Shown here: piece by piece, positions 32,425 through 41,229 of the stretch
How the letters are laid out: every line of letters begins with the position of its first letter
Numbering within the stretch: the first letter of the stretch is position 1
Source: 73-13 sp035556075
Lineage (GTDB): Bacteria; Actinomycetota; Actinomycetes; Actinomycetales; Microbacteriaceae
Length of the DNA: 41,469 bases
NCBI GenBank assembly: GCA_035556075.1
Contig: DATMFQ010000009.1
Location: forward strand, 1-41,469
Direction of reading: 5' to 3'
The notes under the pieces: model-generated
Told to the model about the DNA's origin: nothing
Databases searched by the model: none
What the model saw: the letters and a program-made list of their open reading frames with translations, nothing else
Position numbers and translations under genes: made by a program

Positions 32425-32521
32425 GGAGCGGGGAGGCACATGGAGCGGGGAGGCACATGGAGCGGGGAGGCACATGGAGCGGGGAGGCACATGGAGCGGG
32501 GAGACACCATGACCGGGGAGG
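32420..32521 (+). repeat. six 17-bp tandem repeats with start codons at menC
   Basis: Unit CACATGGAGCGGGGAGG occurs four times exactly (32420-32487), a fifth time with the last base A (32488-32504) and a sixth time diverged (CACCATGACCGGGGAGG, 32505-32521). Each unit offers an ATG and a purine-rich GGGGAGG-like site for the next unit. Because 17 is not a multiple of 3, the ATGs rotate frame. Those at 32440, 32491 and 32509 are in the menC frame. Confidence 0.95.
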
Positions 32522-33522
32522 ATGGGGTCGTGCAAATCGAGGACCTCGTCCAGCGGGCACACGTCGTCGCGCTGCCGATGCGCGTGCGGTTCCGCGGCAT
32601 CGAGACGCGGGAGGCGCTCCTCCTCGCTCCTGGGGAGGAATGCGCGGGCTGGGCCGAGTGGTCCCCGTTCGTCGAGTACGAGGATGCCGAGGCCGCCATG
32701 TGGCTCCGCGCAGCCCTCGAGCCCGCAGCCGTCGCCGCCCCCGCGACCGTCCGCGTCAACGCGACCGTCCCCGCCGTGACGCCCGATGCGGTGCCGGACC
32801 TCCTCGCGCGCTTCCCCGGCACCCGCACCGCGAAGGTGAAGGTCGCCGAGGCGGGGCAGACACTGGCAGACGACGTCGCGAGGGTGCGCGCAGTGCGCGA
32901 CGCGATGGGTGCGGGCGCGCGGATTCGTGTCGACGCGAACGGGGCCTGGTCACTCGCGGAGGCGACGGCCGCGCTCGAGGCACTCGCCGCATTCGGGCTC
33001 GAATACGCAGAGCAGCCCGTCGCGAGGGTCGCCGATCTCGCGGAGTTGCGACGCCGCCTCGACGGGCTCGTGCCGATCGCCGCAGACGAGTCGATCCGCA
33101 AGCCCGCCGACCCGCTCGAGGTCGTGCGCGCCGGCGCGGCGGACGTCATCATGCTGAAGCGACAGCCACTCGGCGGCGCGACGCGGGCCCGGGACATCGT
33201 CGCCGCGGTGCGCGCGGAGGCTGGGCTCGGGATCCGGTTCGTGACGAGCAGCGCGCTCGAAACGAGTGTCGGGCTCGCCGCGGCCGCCCGCCTCGCGGCG
33301 TGGGTCGATGACCTCGGCGGCGACCTCGACCACGGGCTCGGCACGGCCGCGCTGCTTGCGGCGGACGTTGTGCGCGAACCGCTCCAGCCCACCGACGGCC
33401 GGATCCCGCTGCGCGAGGTCGTCCCGGAGCCGGAGCTCCTGGCACGGCACGCCGCCCCGGCCGAGCGCACCGCCTGGTGGCTTGCCCGCCTCCGCCGCTG
33501 CGCCGCGCTGCTGACCGCCTGA
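32509..33522 (+). CDS. menC: o-succinylbenzoate synthase
   Basis: An enolase-superfamily enzyme of about 337 residues that dehydrates SHCHC to o-succinylbenzoate. Seen: TAKVKVAEAG (the KxK acid/base lysine), IRVDANGAWSL (Asp ligand), LEYAEQPVA (Glu ligand), PIAADESIRK (Asp ligand) and VIMLKRQPLGG (second lysine). I use the ATG in repeat unit 6, with GGGGAG 5 nt upstream. In-frame ATGs at 32440 and 32491 and GTG 32530 are alternatives, so the N-terminus is uncertain. Confidence 0.9.
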   Translation: MTGEDGVVQIEDLVQRAHVVALPMRVRFRGIETREALLLAPGEECAGWAEWSPFVEYEDAEAAMWLRAALEPAAVAAPATVRVNATVPAVTPDAVPDLLARFPGTRTAKVKVAEAGQTLADDVARVRAVRDAMGAGARIRVDANGAWSLAEATAALEALAAFGLEYAEQPVARVADLAELRRRLDGLVPIAADESIRKPADPLEVVRAGAADVIMLKRQPLGGATRARDIVAAVRAEAGLGIRFVTSSALETSVGLAAAARLAAWVDDLGGDLDHGLGTAALLAADVVREPLQPTDGRIPLREVVPEPELLARHAAPAERTAWWLARLRRCAALLTA

Positions 33523-33605
33523 CTCGGCCCGCCGCAAGCATCGCCGGGGGATACCTGCAGACGGATGCGGCGGACAGCGGCATGTGGTGCGGTGCGGCCA
33601 CGCCG

Positions 33606-33611
33606 TAGCGT
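33606..33611 (+). promoter_or_regulatory. -10 box, leaderless start of histidine kinase gene
   Basis: TAGCGT, 7 nt before the ATG at 33619. Confidence 0.5.
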
Positions 33612-33618
33612 TGCTCCC

Positions 33619-35034
33619 ATGACGAGCGCCCGGAGCACCCCAAGCATCGAGGTGGATACCGACGCAGCTGCCGAGGCGGACCTCGACGTGCCCGGCACCC
33701 CCGTGCCCGGCACCCCCGAGCCCGGCTCCTTCAAGTCCACCAGCACCGACCAGCCCCGACACCCGGCCGGCTTCGGCACCATGCTCGTGCTCGGACTCGC
33801 CGACCTCGTCATCGACCTCGCCGTCGTGGCCACCGCGATCGGCGTCCTTGCCGCGATCGCCGGGCTCGGTGGGGCACTGCTTGGCTGGAGCCTGACCTAC
33901 CTCGTACCCTGGCTCGTCCTCGGGCCAATCCTCGGCCTGCTCGTGCTCGCGCTCCTCCCCTGGGTGTTGCGCGGGTACGGCTGGGCGGAGCGGCACCGCG
34001 CCGCCGCGGTGTACGGGGTTGAGCTCACCGGGCTGCCACGGCGGCACACCCACCTCCGGGGGTTCCGCGGCCTCCTGCACCAGTGGTGGCTCGACGCATC
34101 CGATTCGACGCCGTGGCGGGCGCTCGGTTTCCTTGCGCTCAGCGCGCTGCGCATCCTCGTCCTCGGGCTGCTCGTCGTCGCGGGGGTCGGCGGTGGGATC
34201 GCATTCCTCCTCGCCCCGGTCGTCCGCTGGCAGGCGGACATCACCTACTTCCTCGACCTGCCGAACTGGACCCTCAGCGTGCTCGGCGGCATCGCGCTGG
34301 TCATCGGGCTCGTCACCGCGGTCGGCGCCGGCTACCTCGACCGGTTCCTCGCGCGCACGATCCTCGGGGTGAGCGAGCACACCGCGATGCGCCGTCAGCT
34401 GGAGCTCGTCGCGGCGCAGCGCACGAGCGCGGTCGCTGCGGCGTCGGACCAGCGTCGCCGGATCGAGCGCGACATTCATGACGACGTGCAGCCCCGGCTC
34501 GTCAGCATCGCGATGACGCTCGGCATGGCGAAGGGGCGGCTCGAGTCGGACCCGGCCCAGGCCCGCGAGCTCATCGAGCAGGCACACACCGAATCGAAGG
34601 AGACGCTCGTCGAGCTCCGTCGGCTGGTGCAGGGCTTCCAGCCCTCCGTGCTCGCCGACCGCGGCCTCGACGCGGCGCTCTCCGCCGTCGTCGCCCGCAG
34701 CCCGATCCCCGTCGCACTCGACATCGATCTCTCAGGCGGGTCCTGCTCGCAGGAGGCGGAGGGCGTGGTCTACTTCGCCGTCTCGGAGGCGCTCACCAAC
34801 GTCGCGAAGCACGCCCGGGCGCAGCGCTGCGCCGTGAGCGTCGCGCGCGTCGGCGACCGACTCGTCGCGACGATCACGGATGACGGCATCGGCGGCGCGC
34901 ACGTCGGTGACGGCACCGCCGGTGGTCTCGCAGGAATGCGGGAGCGCGCCTTCGCCGCTGGCGGCGGACTCCGGCTTGTCAGCCCGCCTGGCGGCCCGAC
35001 GACGATCACCGTGGAGGTCCCGTGCGCATCGTGA
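33619..35034 (+). CDS. NarL-type sensor histidine kinase
   Basis: 471 residues. A Pro-rich N-terminal tail precedes a membrane domain with about four to five helices and a conserved-looking cytoplasmic loop. The HisKA_3 dimerisation domain contains the phosphorylated His287 (ERDIHDDVQPRLVSIAM). The HATPase_c domain shows VSEALTNVAKHARA and TDDGIGGA, with GGLAGMRERA typical of this class. No extracytoplasmic sensor domain is visible, so it may sense membrane state. It overlaps the response regulator gene by 13 bp. Confidence 0.92.
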   Translation: MTSARSTPSIEVDTDAAAEADLDVPGTPVPGTPEPGSFKSTSTDQPRHPAGFGTMLVLGLADLVIDLAVVATAIGVLAAIAGLGGALLGWSLTYLVPWLVLGPILGLLVLALLPWVLRGYGWAERHRAAAVYGVELTGLPRRHTHLRGFRGLLHQWWLDASDSTPWRALGFLALSALRILVLGLLVVAGVGGGIAFLLAPVVRWQADITYFLDLPNWTLSVLGGIALVIGLVTAVGAGYLDRFLARTILGVSEHTAMRRQLELVAAQRTSAVAAASDQRRRIERDIHDDVQPRLVSIAMTLGMAKGRLESDPAQARELIEQAHTESKETLVELRRLVQGFQPSVLADRGLDAALSAVVARSPIPVALDIDLSGGSCSQEAEGVVYFAVSEALTNVAKHARAQRCAVSVARVGDRLVATITDDGIGGAHVGDGTAGGLAGMRERAFAAGGGLRLVSPPGGPTTITVEVPCAS

Positions 35035-35675
35035 TCGCGGAGGACTCGGTGCTGCTGCGCGCCGGGCTCGAACGTCTCCTTGCCGACGCCGGGCATGAGG
35101 TCGTCGCCTCGCTCGGCACCGCCGATGGGCTGCTCGACGCGGTCGCGACCCACGCCCCTCACCTCGCGATCGTCGACGTGCGGATGCCACCGACCTGGAC
35201 CGACGAGGGGATCCGCGCCGCGGCGGTCCTCCGCGCGCAGCACCCCGACGTCGCCATCCTCGTGCTCTCGCAGTATGTCGAGGAGCGATACGCGGGTGAG
35301 CTCATCGCGACCGGGGGCGGCGGGCTCGGCTACCTGCTCAAGGACCGCGTCGCCGACGTCGACCACTTCCTCGCCGATGTCGCCCGCGTCGGTGACGGCG
35401 GCACCGTGCTCGACCCCGAGGTCGTTGCCCAGCTCGTCGTGCGCTCCCGGCAGACCGCGACACTCGCGGCGCTCACCCCGCGGGAGCGTGAGGCGCTCGG
35501 GCGCATGGCCGAGGGACGCTCGAATGCGGCGATCGCCGCCGCCATGTTCGTCACCGAGGGTGCGGTCGAGAAGCACGTCGGCTCGATCTTCACGAAGCTC
35601 GGCCTCGCGCCGGTCGACAGCGAGAATCGCCGGGTCATGGCGGTCCTGACCTACCTCGAAGGGAATACCCGATGA
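35022..35675 (+). CDS. NarL/FixJ-family response regulator
   Basis: A 217-residue two-domain regulator. The receiver domain has the acidic pair Glu7/Asp8, phospho-acceptor Asp52 (AIVDVRMPP) and Lys in YLLKDRV. The C-terminal LuxR-type helix-turn-helix is LTPREREALGRMAEGRSNAA followed by MFVTEGAVEKHVGSIFTKLG. GTG 35022 lies inside the end of the kinase gene, so the pair is coupled. Targets are unknown; the coupled third gene suggests an envelope function. Confidence 0.94.
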   Translation: MRIVIAEDSVLLRAGLERLLADAGHEVVASLGTADGLLDAVATHAPHLAIVDVRMPPTWTDEGIRAAAVLRAQHPDVAILVLSQYVEERYAGELIATGGGGLGYLLKDRVADVDHFLADVARVGDGGTVLDPEVVAQLVVRSRQTATLAALTPREREALGRMAEGRSNAAIAAAMFVTEGAVEKHVGSIFTKLGLAPVDSENRRVMAVLTYLEGNTR

Positions 35676-36529
35676 CCGCCACCCAGGGGCGCCGCGGCGC
35701 CAGGATCGCGACACTCGTGGCGGGCGGCCTCGCCGCCGCGCTCCTCCTCGTCGCCACGACGGCGGGCGCGCTCGTCGGGCTCGGGGCCGCCGATGTGAGC
35801 CAGCGGCGCGCCATGCTGCCCGACGGGGTGACCGCGATCGAGGTGCACGCCGAGGAGGTCTCGATCAACATCATCGGCACCTGGGGCCCGTCGGCCGACC
35901 GAGTGCCCTCGGTGGCCCTCCGGGGCGTGGCGTCGTCGGCGCTTGGCCGGCTGCCTGCCGTCGACATCGAGCTGCGCGGGACGACGGCCATCATCACGCC
36001 CGACGAGACACTGCGGAGCTTGGCGTTTGGGCCGAACTCGATGGACATCCTGCTCGGGGACCTGGCGCTCGAGCGAATCGACGTCGTCACCCGAGGCTAC
36101 GTGAGCATCCAGCACGTCGACGCCGTCGAGATCCACGCGACGTCGCTGCACTCGATGGTCCAGGTCGGGGGGCTGCCCGCGACCGGCCTGACCCTCCTCG
36201 AGGTGGCGAGCAACGCCGGCACCCAGATCACCCTCCCCGAGTCGGGAGGTCCATACGACGTGCAGTTGCCCGGCTGGTTCGGCGACGACTACGTCAGCGA
36301 GTGGTGGCAAGCCCACTACGGCCTCGACTACCGGACCGAGGTGCTCGGCAACGCGCCCTCGGCACCGATCGGCGCCGACCGCGTCGGCGAGGAGCTCATC
36401 GCGATCCCGGGGGCTCCCACCCCGACCGACGGTCCCGGCGTCTTCGTCCCGACCACCCCGGGCGCGCCCGTGACGATCGACCTCCGCGGGGTCACTGGCG
36501 GCATGCTCCAGGTGCTCACCCACGGCTGA
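35672..36529 (+). CDS. exported or membrane-anchored protein coupled to the two-component system
   Basis: 285 residues, not recognised. An N-terminal membrane segment (ARIATLVAGGLAAALLLVAT) is followed by an extracytoplasmic beta-rich region. It contains VTAIEVHAEEVSINIIGTW, and a C-terminal part that includes PYDVQLPGWFGDDYVSEWW. Its pattern of short beta repeats recalls DUF4097-type adhesin-like folds, but weakly. ATGA overlap with the response regulator (35672-35675) makes it the third member of that operon. It could be an accessory sensor or output. Confidence 0.75.
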   Translation: MTATQGRRGARIATLVAGGLAAALLLVATTAGALVGLGAADVSQRRAMLPDGVTAIEVHAEEVSINIIGTWGPSADRVPSVALRGVASSALGRLPAVDIELRGTTAIITPDETLRSLAFGPNSMDILLGDLALERIDVVTRGYVSIQHVDAVEIHATSLHSMVQVGGLPATGLTLLEVASNAGTQITLPESGGPYDVQLPGWFGDDYVSEWWQAHYGLDYRTEVLGNAPSAPIGADRVGEELIAIPGAPTPTDGPGVFVPTTPGAPVTIDLRGVTGGMLQVLTHG

Positions 36530-36560
36530 GCCGCCCGCGGCACCCGCGAGGACGTGCGAG

Positions 36561-37538
36561 TCAGAGCCCGCTGTAGGAGTGCAGGCCCTTGAAGAAGACG
36601 TTGACGATCGAGAAGTTGAAGACGACCGCGGCGAAGCCGATGATCGCGAGCCATGCCGAGCGGGCCCCACGCCAGCCGCGCGTCGCCCGGGCGTGGATGT
36701 ACCCGGCGTAGAGCACCCAGATGATGAAGGTCCACACCTCCTTGGTGTCCCAGCCCCAGGGGCGGCCCCACGCGTCGTTCGCCCAGATCGCACCCGCGAC
36801 GAGGGTGAAGGTCCAGAGCACGAAGCCGATGACATTGATCGCGTACGCGAAGGTCTCGAGCCGGTCGGCGCTCGGGATCGTGTCGAGGTAGCGGGCCCGC
36901 GACAGGCCGCCGGCGCTGCGGCGCAGGCGCAGCAGCTGCGCGACCGACAGCGCGGCACCGAGCGCGAAGAAGCCGACGCCGAGGATCGCGACCATGACGT
37001 GGATGACGAGCCAATACGGCGAACGGCTGAGCGCGTCGGGCAGCGGGACGATCGCGACATAGAAGTTGACGGTCGCGACACCGAGCGCGAGCACGACGAA
37101 GCCGGTGACATACGCGCCGAGGAAGCGAAGGTCCTGCCAGAGCTGGGCGACGAGGAACACGGTGACGATGATGAGCGTCGACGTGAGGCCGAATTCGTAC
37201 ATGTTGCCCCACGGCACCCGCGCGGCGGCGATCCCGCGGAGCACATCGCCCGACAGGTGCAGCAGCCAGCCAATGACGACCAGGGCCACTGCGGCGTTGA
37301 GGTACTTCGGTGCGGGCGTGGTTGCCGCCGCAGTCGGTGGCGCGAGCGTCGCGGTCGCGGTGACCCCCGCATTCGTCCCACCGGCGGCAGCCTGCTCGAG
37401 TGCCGCAGCGTCCTGCCGCCTCGTGACCTCTGCCGAGCGGCGGGCCAGGTCGAGGGTGAAGAGGATGAATGCGAGCGCGTAGACCGCCATCGCCGAGTAG
37501 ACCGCGATGAGCGAGTACGAGTCGAGGGTCTCGGTCAC
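36561..37538 (-). CDS. ccsB: cytochrome c biogenesis protein CcsB (CcsA family)
   Basis: A 325-residue System II haem-handling membrane protein. The haem-binding WWD-type motif is visible near the C-terminus (WGRPWGWDTKEVWTFIIW), with eight or so helices and His residues in WLLHLSGD and LVIHVMVAI. Ccs proteins deliver haem across the membrane and attach it to apocytochrome c. GTG 37538 overlaps the resB stop in GTGA; a TAGGAT box 7 nt upstream may provide an internal promoter. Confidence 0.93.
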   Translation of the reverse strand: MTETLDSYSLIAVYSAMAVYALAFILFTLDLARRSAEVTRRQDAAALEQAAAGGTNAGVTATATLAPPTAAATTPAPKYLNAAVALVVIGWLLHLSGDVLRGIAAARVPWGNMYEFGLTSTLIIVTVFLVAQLWQDLRFLGAYVTGFVVLALGVATVNFYVAIVPLPDALSRSPYWLVIHVMVAILGVGFFALGAALSVAQLLRLRRSAGGLSRARYLDTIPSADRLETFAYAINVIGFVLWTFTLVAGAIWANDAWGRPWGWDTKEVWTFIIWVLYAGYIHARATRGWRGARSAWLAIIGFAAVVFNFSIVNVFFKGLHSYSGL

Positions 37539-39259
37539 GGCGCCAATCCTACGTCCGCCCCATCAGAGGAGCCCGGCGGATCTGCCGACCCCGAGCCCGA
37601 GCCCGGCACCGAGACGGCATCCGCGAGCGCGGCGACCGAGTCGGGCAGACGGGCATCCTCGCCCTTGGCGAGCCCCGCCCACTCGAGCTGAACCGCGCCG
37701 TCCTCGGCGGTGCGGGCACGCACCCAGACGCGGCGGCGCGGGACGAAGAGCGCGACGAGGAGCCCGGCGATCGCCGCGAGCACGAAGCCGAAGAGCCACG
37801 GCTGCGCGGGATCCCAGTGCATCTCGATCGCCGCGAACCGCGGGATGACGGGCTCGAGGGTCGCCGTGCCGAGCCCGTTCGGCAGGTCGACGGCCTCACC
37901 CGGCTTGAGGTACAGCGACTCGACCGGTGCCTCGCGTCCCGCGAGCTGGGTGAGGCCGAGGCCCTCGACGTCAAGGACGTACGCATTCGTCGCACGCCCG
38001 TCATCGAGCCCGAGATCTCCCGTGTACACCTCGAGGGTGAGGAGCGGGTTGATGAGGTCGGGGTGCGAGGAGAAGAATGCGCCGGAGTCGCCGCGCACCG
38101 CGGTCGGGTAGAAGAGTCCCTCAAGTCCGACCTGCTCCGCGAGCCCGTCCGGCACCTTGATGACGCCGGTCGACAGATATGCGGCGTCGAGCGGGCGGAA
38201 GAGGGTCGGCTGCGAGAAGACGATGTCGCCGTCCGGGTTGCGGATCGTCAGCACCGGCGAGTAGCCGTTGCCGAGCAGGTAGATGCGGACATCGTCGACG
38301 GTGAGCGGGCCATTGACGGTGAGCGTGTCGTCGCGCGGCTCGTGGCCCGGCTCGGTGATCGTCATGTGCGCGCGGAAATTGTGCGCCGAGCCGTAGGCGG
38401 CGAGGTTGTTCTCCTCGAAGTCGACCAGGAACTCGTCGAGCCGCAGGCTGAATGGCGCGAGCATCGACTCAGTGAAGAGGCGGCCCGGGTAGAAGGAGTC
38501 GTAGCCGCTCTGCACATTGGTGAATGCGGTGCCCTCGGTGACGACGCGCTGGCCGGTGTATCCGACGCTGCCGCCGATCGCGACGGCGATGAGCACGCCG
38601 ATGAGGCTGACGTGGAAGAGGAGATTGCCGGTCTCCCGGAGGTACCCCCGCTCGGCGCTCACGGACTCACCCGCGCGGGTCGGGTAGCGCGCGACACGGT
38701 AGCCGCGCGAGCACAGCAGCCGCTCGGCGGCGGCGAGCGCGGTCGTGGCGTCGCCGTCGAAGGCCCGGACCGTGTGCCCGACCATCCGTTCGAGGCGGGC
38801 GGGCGTTCGCGGCGGGCGGGCGGCGATCGCTCTCGCGTGCTGGATGGCCCGCGGGATGACGCAGCCGATGAGCGAGATGAACAGCAGCAGGTAGATCGCG
38901 CTGAACCACGGCGAGCTGAAGGTCGAGAAGAGCCCGAGCGCATCGAGCACCGCCGCGAGCTCGGGGTCGTTCTGGTGGTAGGCGATGACGCCGTTCGGGT
39001 CCGAGGTGGTCTGCGGGACAAGCGAGCCCGGGACTGCCGCGAGCGCGAGCAGGAGCAGCAGGATGAGCGCGGTGCGCATCGAGGTGAGCTGGCGCCAGAT
39101 GAAGCGGAGCCAGCCGATCCCGCCAAGGCGCGGACCGCCGCTCGCCCCGCCGGTCGGGCTCGGCTCGGCCGCGTCGACGTGGTCGAGTGGCGCGTACTCC
39201 GCCGACCGCGCGTCGGTGTCCGCGCCAGGGCCAGCGTCAGAGTGCCGGGACGAAGCCAT
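37535..39259 (-). CDS. resB: cytochrome c biogenesis protein ResB
   Basis: A 574-residue System II partner of CcsB. It has three N-terminal helices, including SMRTALILLLLLALAAVPGS and FSAIYLLLFISLIGCVIPRA, then a large extracytoplasmic domain after NLLFHVSLIGVLIAVAIG. A final helix (LFGFVLAAIAGLLVALFVP) precedes a cytoplasmic tail. The ATG lies 23 bp inside the end of ccdA. ResB and CcsB form the haem-attachment complex for c-type cytochromes. Confidence 0.93.
   Translation of the reverse strand: MASSRHSDAGPGADTDARSAEYAPLDHVDAAEPSPTGGASGGPRLGGIGWLRFIWRQLTSMRTALILLLLLALAAVPGSLVPQTTSDPNGVIAYHQNDPELAAVLDALGLFSTFSSPWFSAIYLLLFISLIGCVIPRAIQHARAIAARPPRTPARLERMVGHTVRAFDGDATTALAAAERLLCSRGYRVARYPTRAGESVSAERGYLRETGNLLFHVSLIGVLIAVAIGGSVGYTGQRVVTEGTAFTNVQSGYDSFYPGRLFTESMLAPFSLRLDEFLVDFEENNLAAYGSAHNFRAHMTITEPGHEPRDDTLTVNGPLTVDDVRIYLLGNGYSPVLTIRNPDGDIVFSQPTLFRPLDAAYLSTGVIKVPDGLAEQVGLEGLFYPTAVRGDSGAFFSSHPDLINPLLTLEVYTGDLGLDDGRATNAYVLDVEGLGLTQLAGREAPVESLYLKPGEAVDLPNGLGTATLEPVIPRFAAIEMHWDPAQPWLFGFVLAAIAGLLVALFVPRRRVWVRARTAEDGAVQLEWAGLAKGEDARLPDSVAALADAVSVPGSGSGSADPPGSSDGADVGLAP
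37546..37551 (-). promoter_or_regulatory. possible internal -10 box before ccsB
   Basis: TAGGAT on the minus strand, 7 nt before the GTG at 37538, inside the end of resB. It may be chance, since ccsB is also coupled to resB. Confidence 0.35.
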
Positions 39260-39980
39260 TGATCACCCCCGTGAGCGAGGACATCATCGCCTGCCACAGC
39301 CCGGTCACCATCGCGAGCCCGACGAGGATGAGCAGGATGCCACCAATGATGTTGATGACACGAATGTGGCGCCGCAGCCATCGCACGGAGCCGGTCGCCC
39401 AGCTGAGCCCCAACGCAATCGCGACGAAGGGGAGCCCGAGCCCGAGCGAGTAGATGACGGCGAGGAGGAGGCCCCGCCACGGATCGCCCTGGTCGATGAT
39501 GATCGAGTTCACCGCGATGAGCGTCGGTCCGAGGCACGGGGTCCAGCCGAGCGCGAAGACGATGCCGAGCAGGGGGGCACCCGCGAGGCCGGTCGCGGCC
39601 TGGAGCCGCGGCTTCACTGTGCGCTGCATGACGCCGACGAGCCCGATGAAGACGAGCCCCATGAGGATGACGACGACCCCGGCGATGCGGGTGACGAGGT
39701 CGAGGTGCGGACGTAGCGCGAGCCCGGCGGTGCCGAAGGCGACGCCGATCGTCGCGAAGACGACGGTGAAGCCGAGGACGAAGAGTGCGACGGCCACGAC
39801 GAGCCGGCCCCGGCCGCGGCGCTGACCCGAGGCGAAGCCGCCGAGGAAGCCGAGGTAGCCGGGCACCAGTGGCAGCACGCAGGGCGAGGCGAAGGAGACG
39901 AGCCCCGCGAGCAGCGCGATCGGGATCGCGACGAGGAGCCCGCCGCTGAGGACCGCGCTGCCGACCGGATCGACGATCAC
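39237..39980 (-). CDS. ccdA: CcdA-family thiol-disulfide transporter
   Basis: A 247-residue membrane protein with six helices. The two redox cysteines are in FASPCVLPLVPGYLGFLGG and ALGWTPCLGPTLIAV. It passes electrons from cytoplasmic thioredoxin to outside thiol proteins, keeping apocytochrome CxxCH motifs reduced. I chose GTG 39980 because the longer frame upstream lies inside the TlpA-like gene. It follows that gene by 16 bp and precedes resB. Confidence 0.93.
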   Translation of the reverse strand: MIVDPVGSAVLSGGLLVAIPIALLAGLVSFASPCVLPLVPGYLGFLGGFASGQRRGRGRLVVAVALFVLGFTVVFATIGVAFGTAGLALRPHLDLVTRIAGVVVILMGLVFIGLVGVMQRTVKPRLQAATGLAGAPLLGIVFALGWTPCLGPTLIAVNSIIIDQGDPWRGLLLAVIYSLGLGLPFVAIALGLSWATGSVRWLRRHIRVINIIGGILLILVGLAMVTGLWQAMMSSLTGVINGFVPAL

Positions 39981-39996
39981 AGCCGAGGCCTGGCGC

Positions 39997-40572
39997 TCAT
40001 GCGTCCGCCTGGACGGTCGTGACGAGGTCGCGGAGGATCGCGGGGTCGCGGAGCACACCGCTGATGCGGGCGGCTACCCGGCCCTCGGCATCGAGGACGA
40101 GCGTCGTGGGCACCGCATTCGGCGCCATCTTGCCGGCGAAGGCGAGCTGGACCGAGCCGCTCGTCACGTCGAGGATGCTCGGGTACTCAATGCCGTTGTC
40201 CAGCTCGAAGGTACGGGCGACGTCGGCAGTGTCGTAGACGTTGACACCGACGAAGGCGACGTCCTCGAGCTCCGCGCTGAGCTCGGCAAGAAATGGCGCC
40301 TCGAAGCGGCACGGCGGGCAGCCCGCGTACCAGAAGTTGACGACGGTGACCTGACCGAGGAGGTCCGCCGAGTCGAGCTCGCCGCCGTCGACCGTCGGTC
40401 CGCTGAACTGAATCGGTGCGTCGCGCTCCGCAGCCGGCAGCTCGAGGTACTGGCCGTCACCCGAGACGTAGCCCTGGCCGCTGCCGTAGCGGTCGGCGAG
40501 GCCGTCACTCGACGAGCACGCCGCGAGGGTCAACGCAGCCGCGATGGCCGCGACGACGAGCACTCCCCGCAC
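39997..40572 (-). CDS. TlpA/ResA-like thioredoxin-fold lipoprotein
   Basis: A 191-residue lipoprotein. The lipobox is LTLAAC. The thioredoxin fold follows, with VTVVNFWYAGCPPCRFEAP (active-site CPPC) and a cis-Pro in NAVPTTLVLD. It reduces apocytochrome c cysteines outside the membrane, fed by CcdA. GTG 40572 has GGAGG 6 nt upstream; GTG 40587 is an alternative. It heads the tlpA-ccdA-resB-ccsB operon and follows the phosphatase gene. Confidence 0.92.
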   Translation of the reverse strand: MRGVLVVAAIAAALTLAACSSSDGLADRYGSGQGYVSGDGQYLELPAAERDAPIQFSGPTVDGGELDSADLLGQVTVVNFWYAGCPPCRFEAPFLAELSAELEDVAFVGVNVYDTADVARTFELDNGIEYPSILDVTSGSVQLAFAGKMAPNAVPTTLVLDAEGRVAARISGVLRDPAILRDLVTTVQADA

Positions 40573-40587
40573 TGCCTGCCTCCGCAC

Positions 40588-41223
40588 CTACACCGCCCCC
40601 GTATCGATCGCGCCGTCGAGCAATCCTGCCGCTGGTTCCTGATAGTCGACCTCAGTCCAGGACCCGGTCGCCGCCGCGCGCGCAAAGGAGGTGATCGAGG
40701 AGAGCGAGGTCCGGCGCGTCGCCGGGTTGTGCGGCAGTGGGCGCCCCGCCACCGCCCGGGTCGTCGTCCAGATCGGCATCTGGTGGGAGACCACGACGAC
40801 CTCACCGTCATCGACCGCGTCCCAGGCCGCCGTCATCGCCGCGAGCATGCGGTCGCGCACCTCGACGTACGGCTCGCCCCAGGACGGGCGCCACGGGGCG
40901 CGCAGCCGCCACCAGTTGCGCGGGTCCCGCAGCGCGCGTCGCATCCGGGTGCCCTCGAAGGCATTCCACGGCTCGATCACGCGCTCGTCGAGCACCGGCT
41001 CGAGCCCGAATCGCTCGGCCCACGGCGCCGCGGACTCTTGTGTGCGCTGCAGCGGGCTGACGACGAGCCGGGTGATGGGTCGGCCGTCAAGGGCGGCCGC
41101 GGCGAGCCGCGCCATCTCGTGGCCGCGCTCGCTCAGGCGGTAGCCGGAGAGGCGCCCGTAGAGGATGCCCTCGGGATTGTCGACCTCACCATGGCGGACG
41201 AGATGAATGCGGTGGGCCGGCAC
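40588..41223 (-). CDS. histidine phosphatase family protein (phosphoglycerate mutase-like)
   Basis: A 211-residue phosphatase. The catalytic motif LVRHGEVDNP is near the N-terminus, and the second histidine is in VVVSHQMPIW. The Arg in SPLQRTQES is also conserved. Such proteins hydrolyse small phosphate esters; the substrate is unknown. I use GTG 41223, preceded by GACAAT and 6 nt. The stop TAG lies at the TlpA-like gene's upstream GTG. It is frequently found just before cytochrome c biogenesis genes in actinobacteria. Confidence 0.88.
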   Translation of the reverse strand: MPAHRIHLVRHGEVDNPEGILYGRLSGYRLSERGHEMARLAAAALDGRPITRLVVSPLQRTQESAAPWAERFGLEPVLDERVIEPWNAFEGTRMRRALRDPRNWWRLRAPWRPSWGEPYVEVRDRMLAAMTAAWDAVDDGEVVVVSHQMPIWTTTRAVAGRPLPHNPATRRTSLSSITSFARAAATGSWTEVDYQEPAAGLLDGAIDTGAV

Positions 41224-41229
41224 CGCACC

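Noticed and set aside
32420..32521. CRISPR array
   Set aside because: The repeats are 17-bp head-to-tail units with no spacers, and there are no cas genes.
37817..39262. 481-codon open frame on the plus strand
   Set aside because: It is antisense to resB, whose protein is clearly recognisable.
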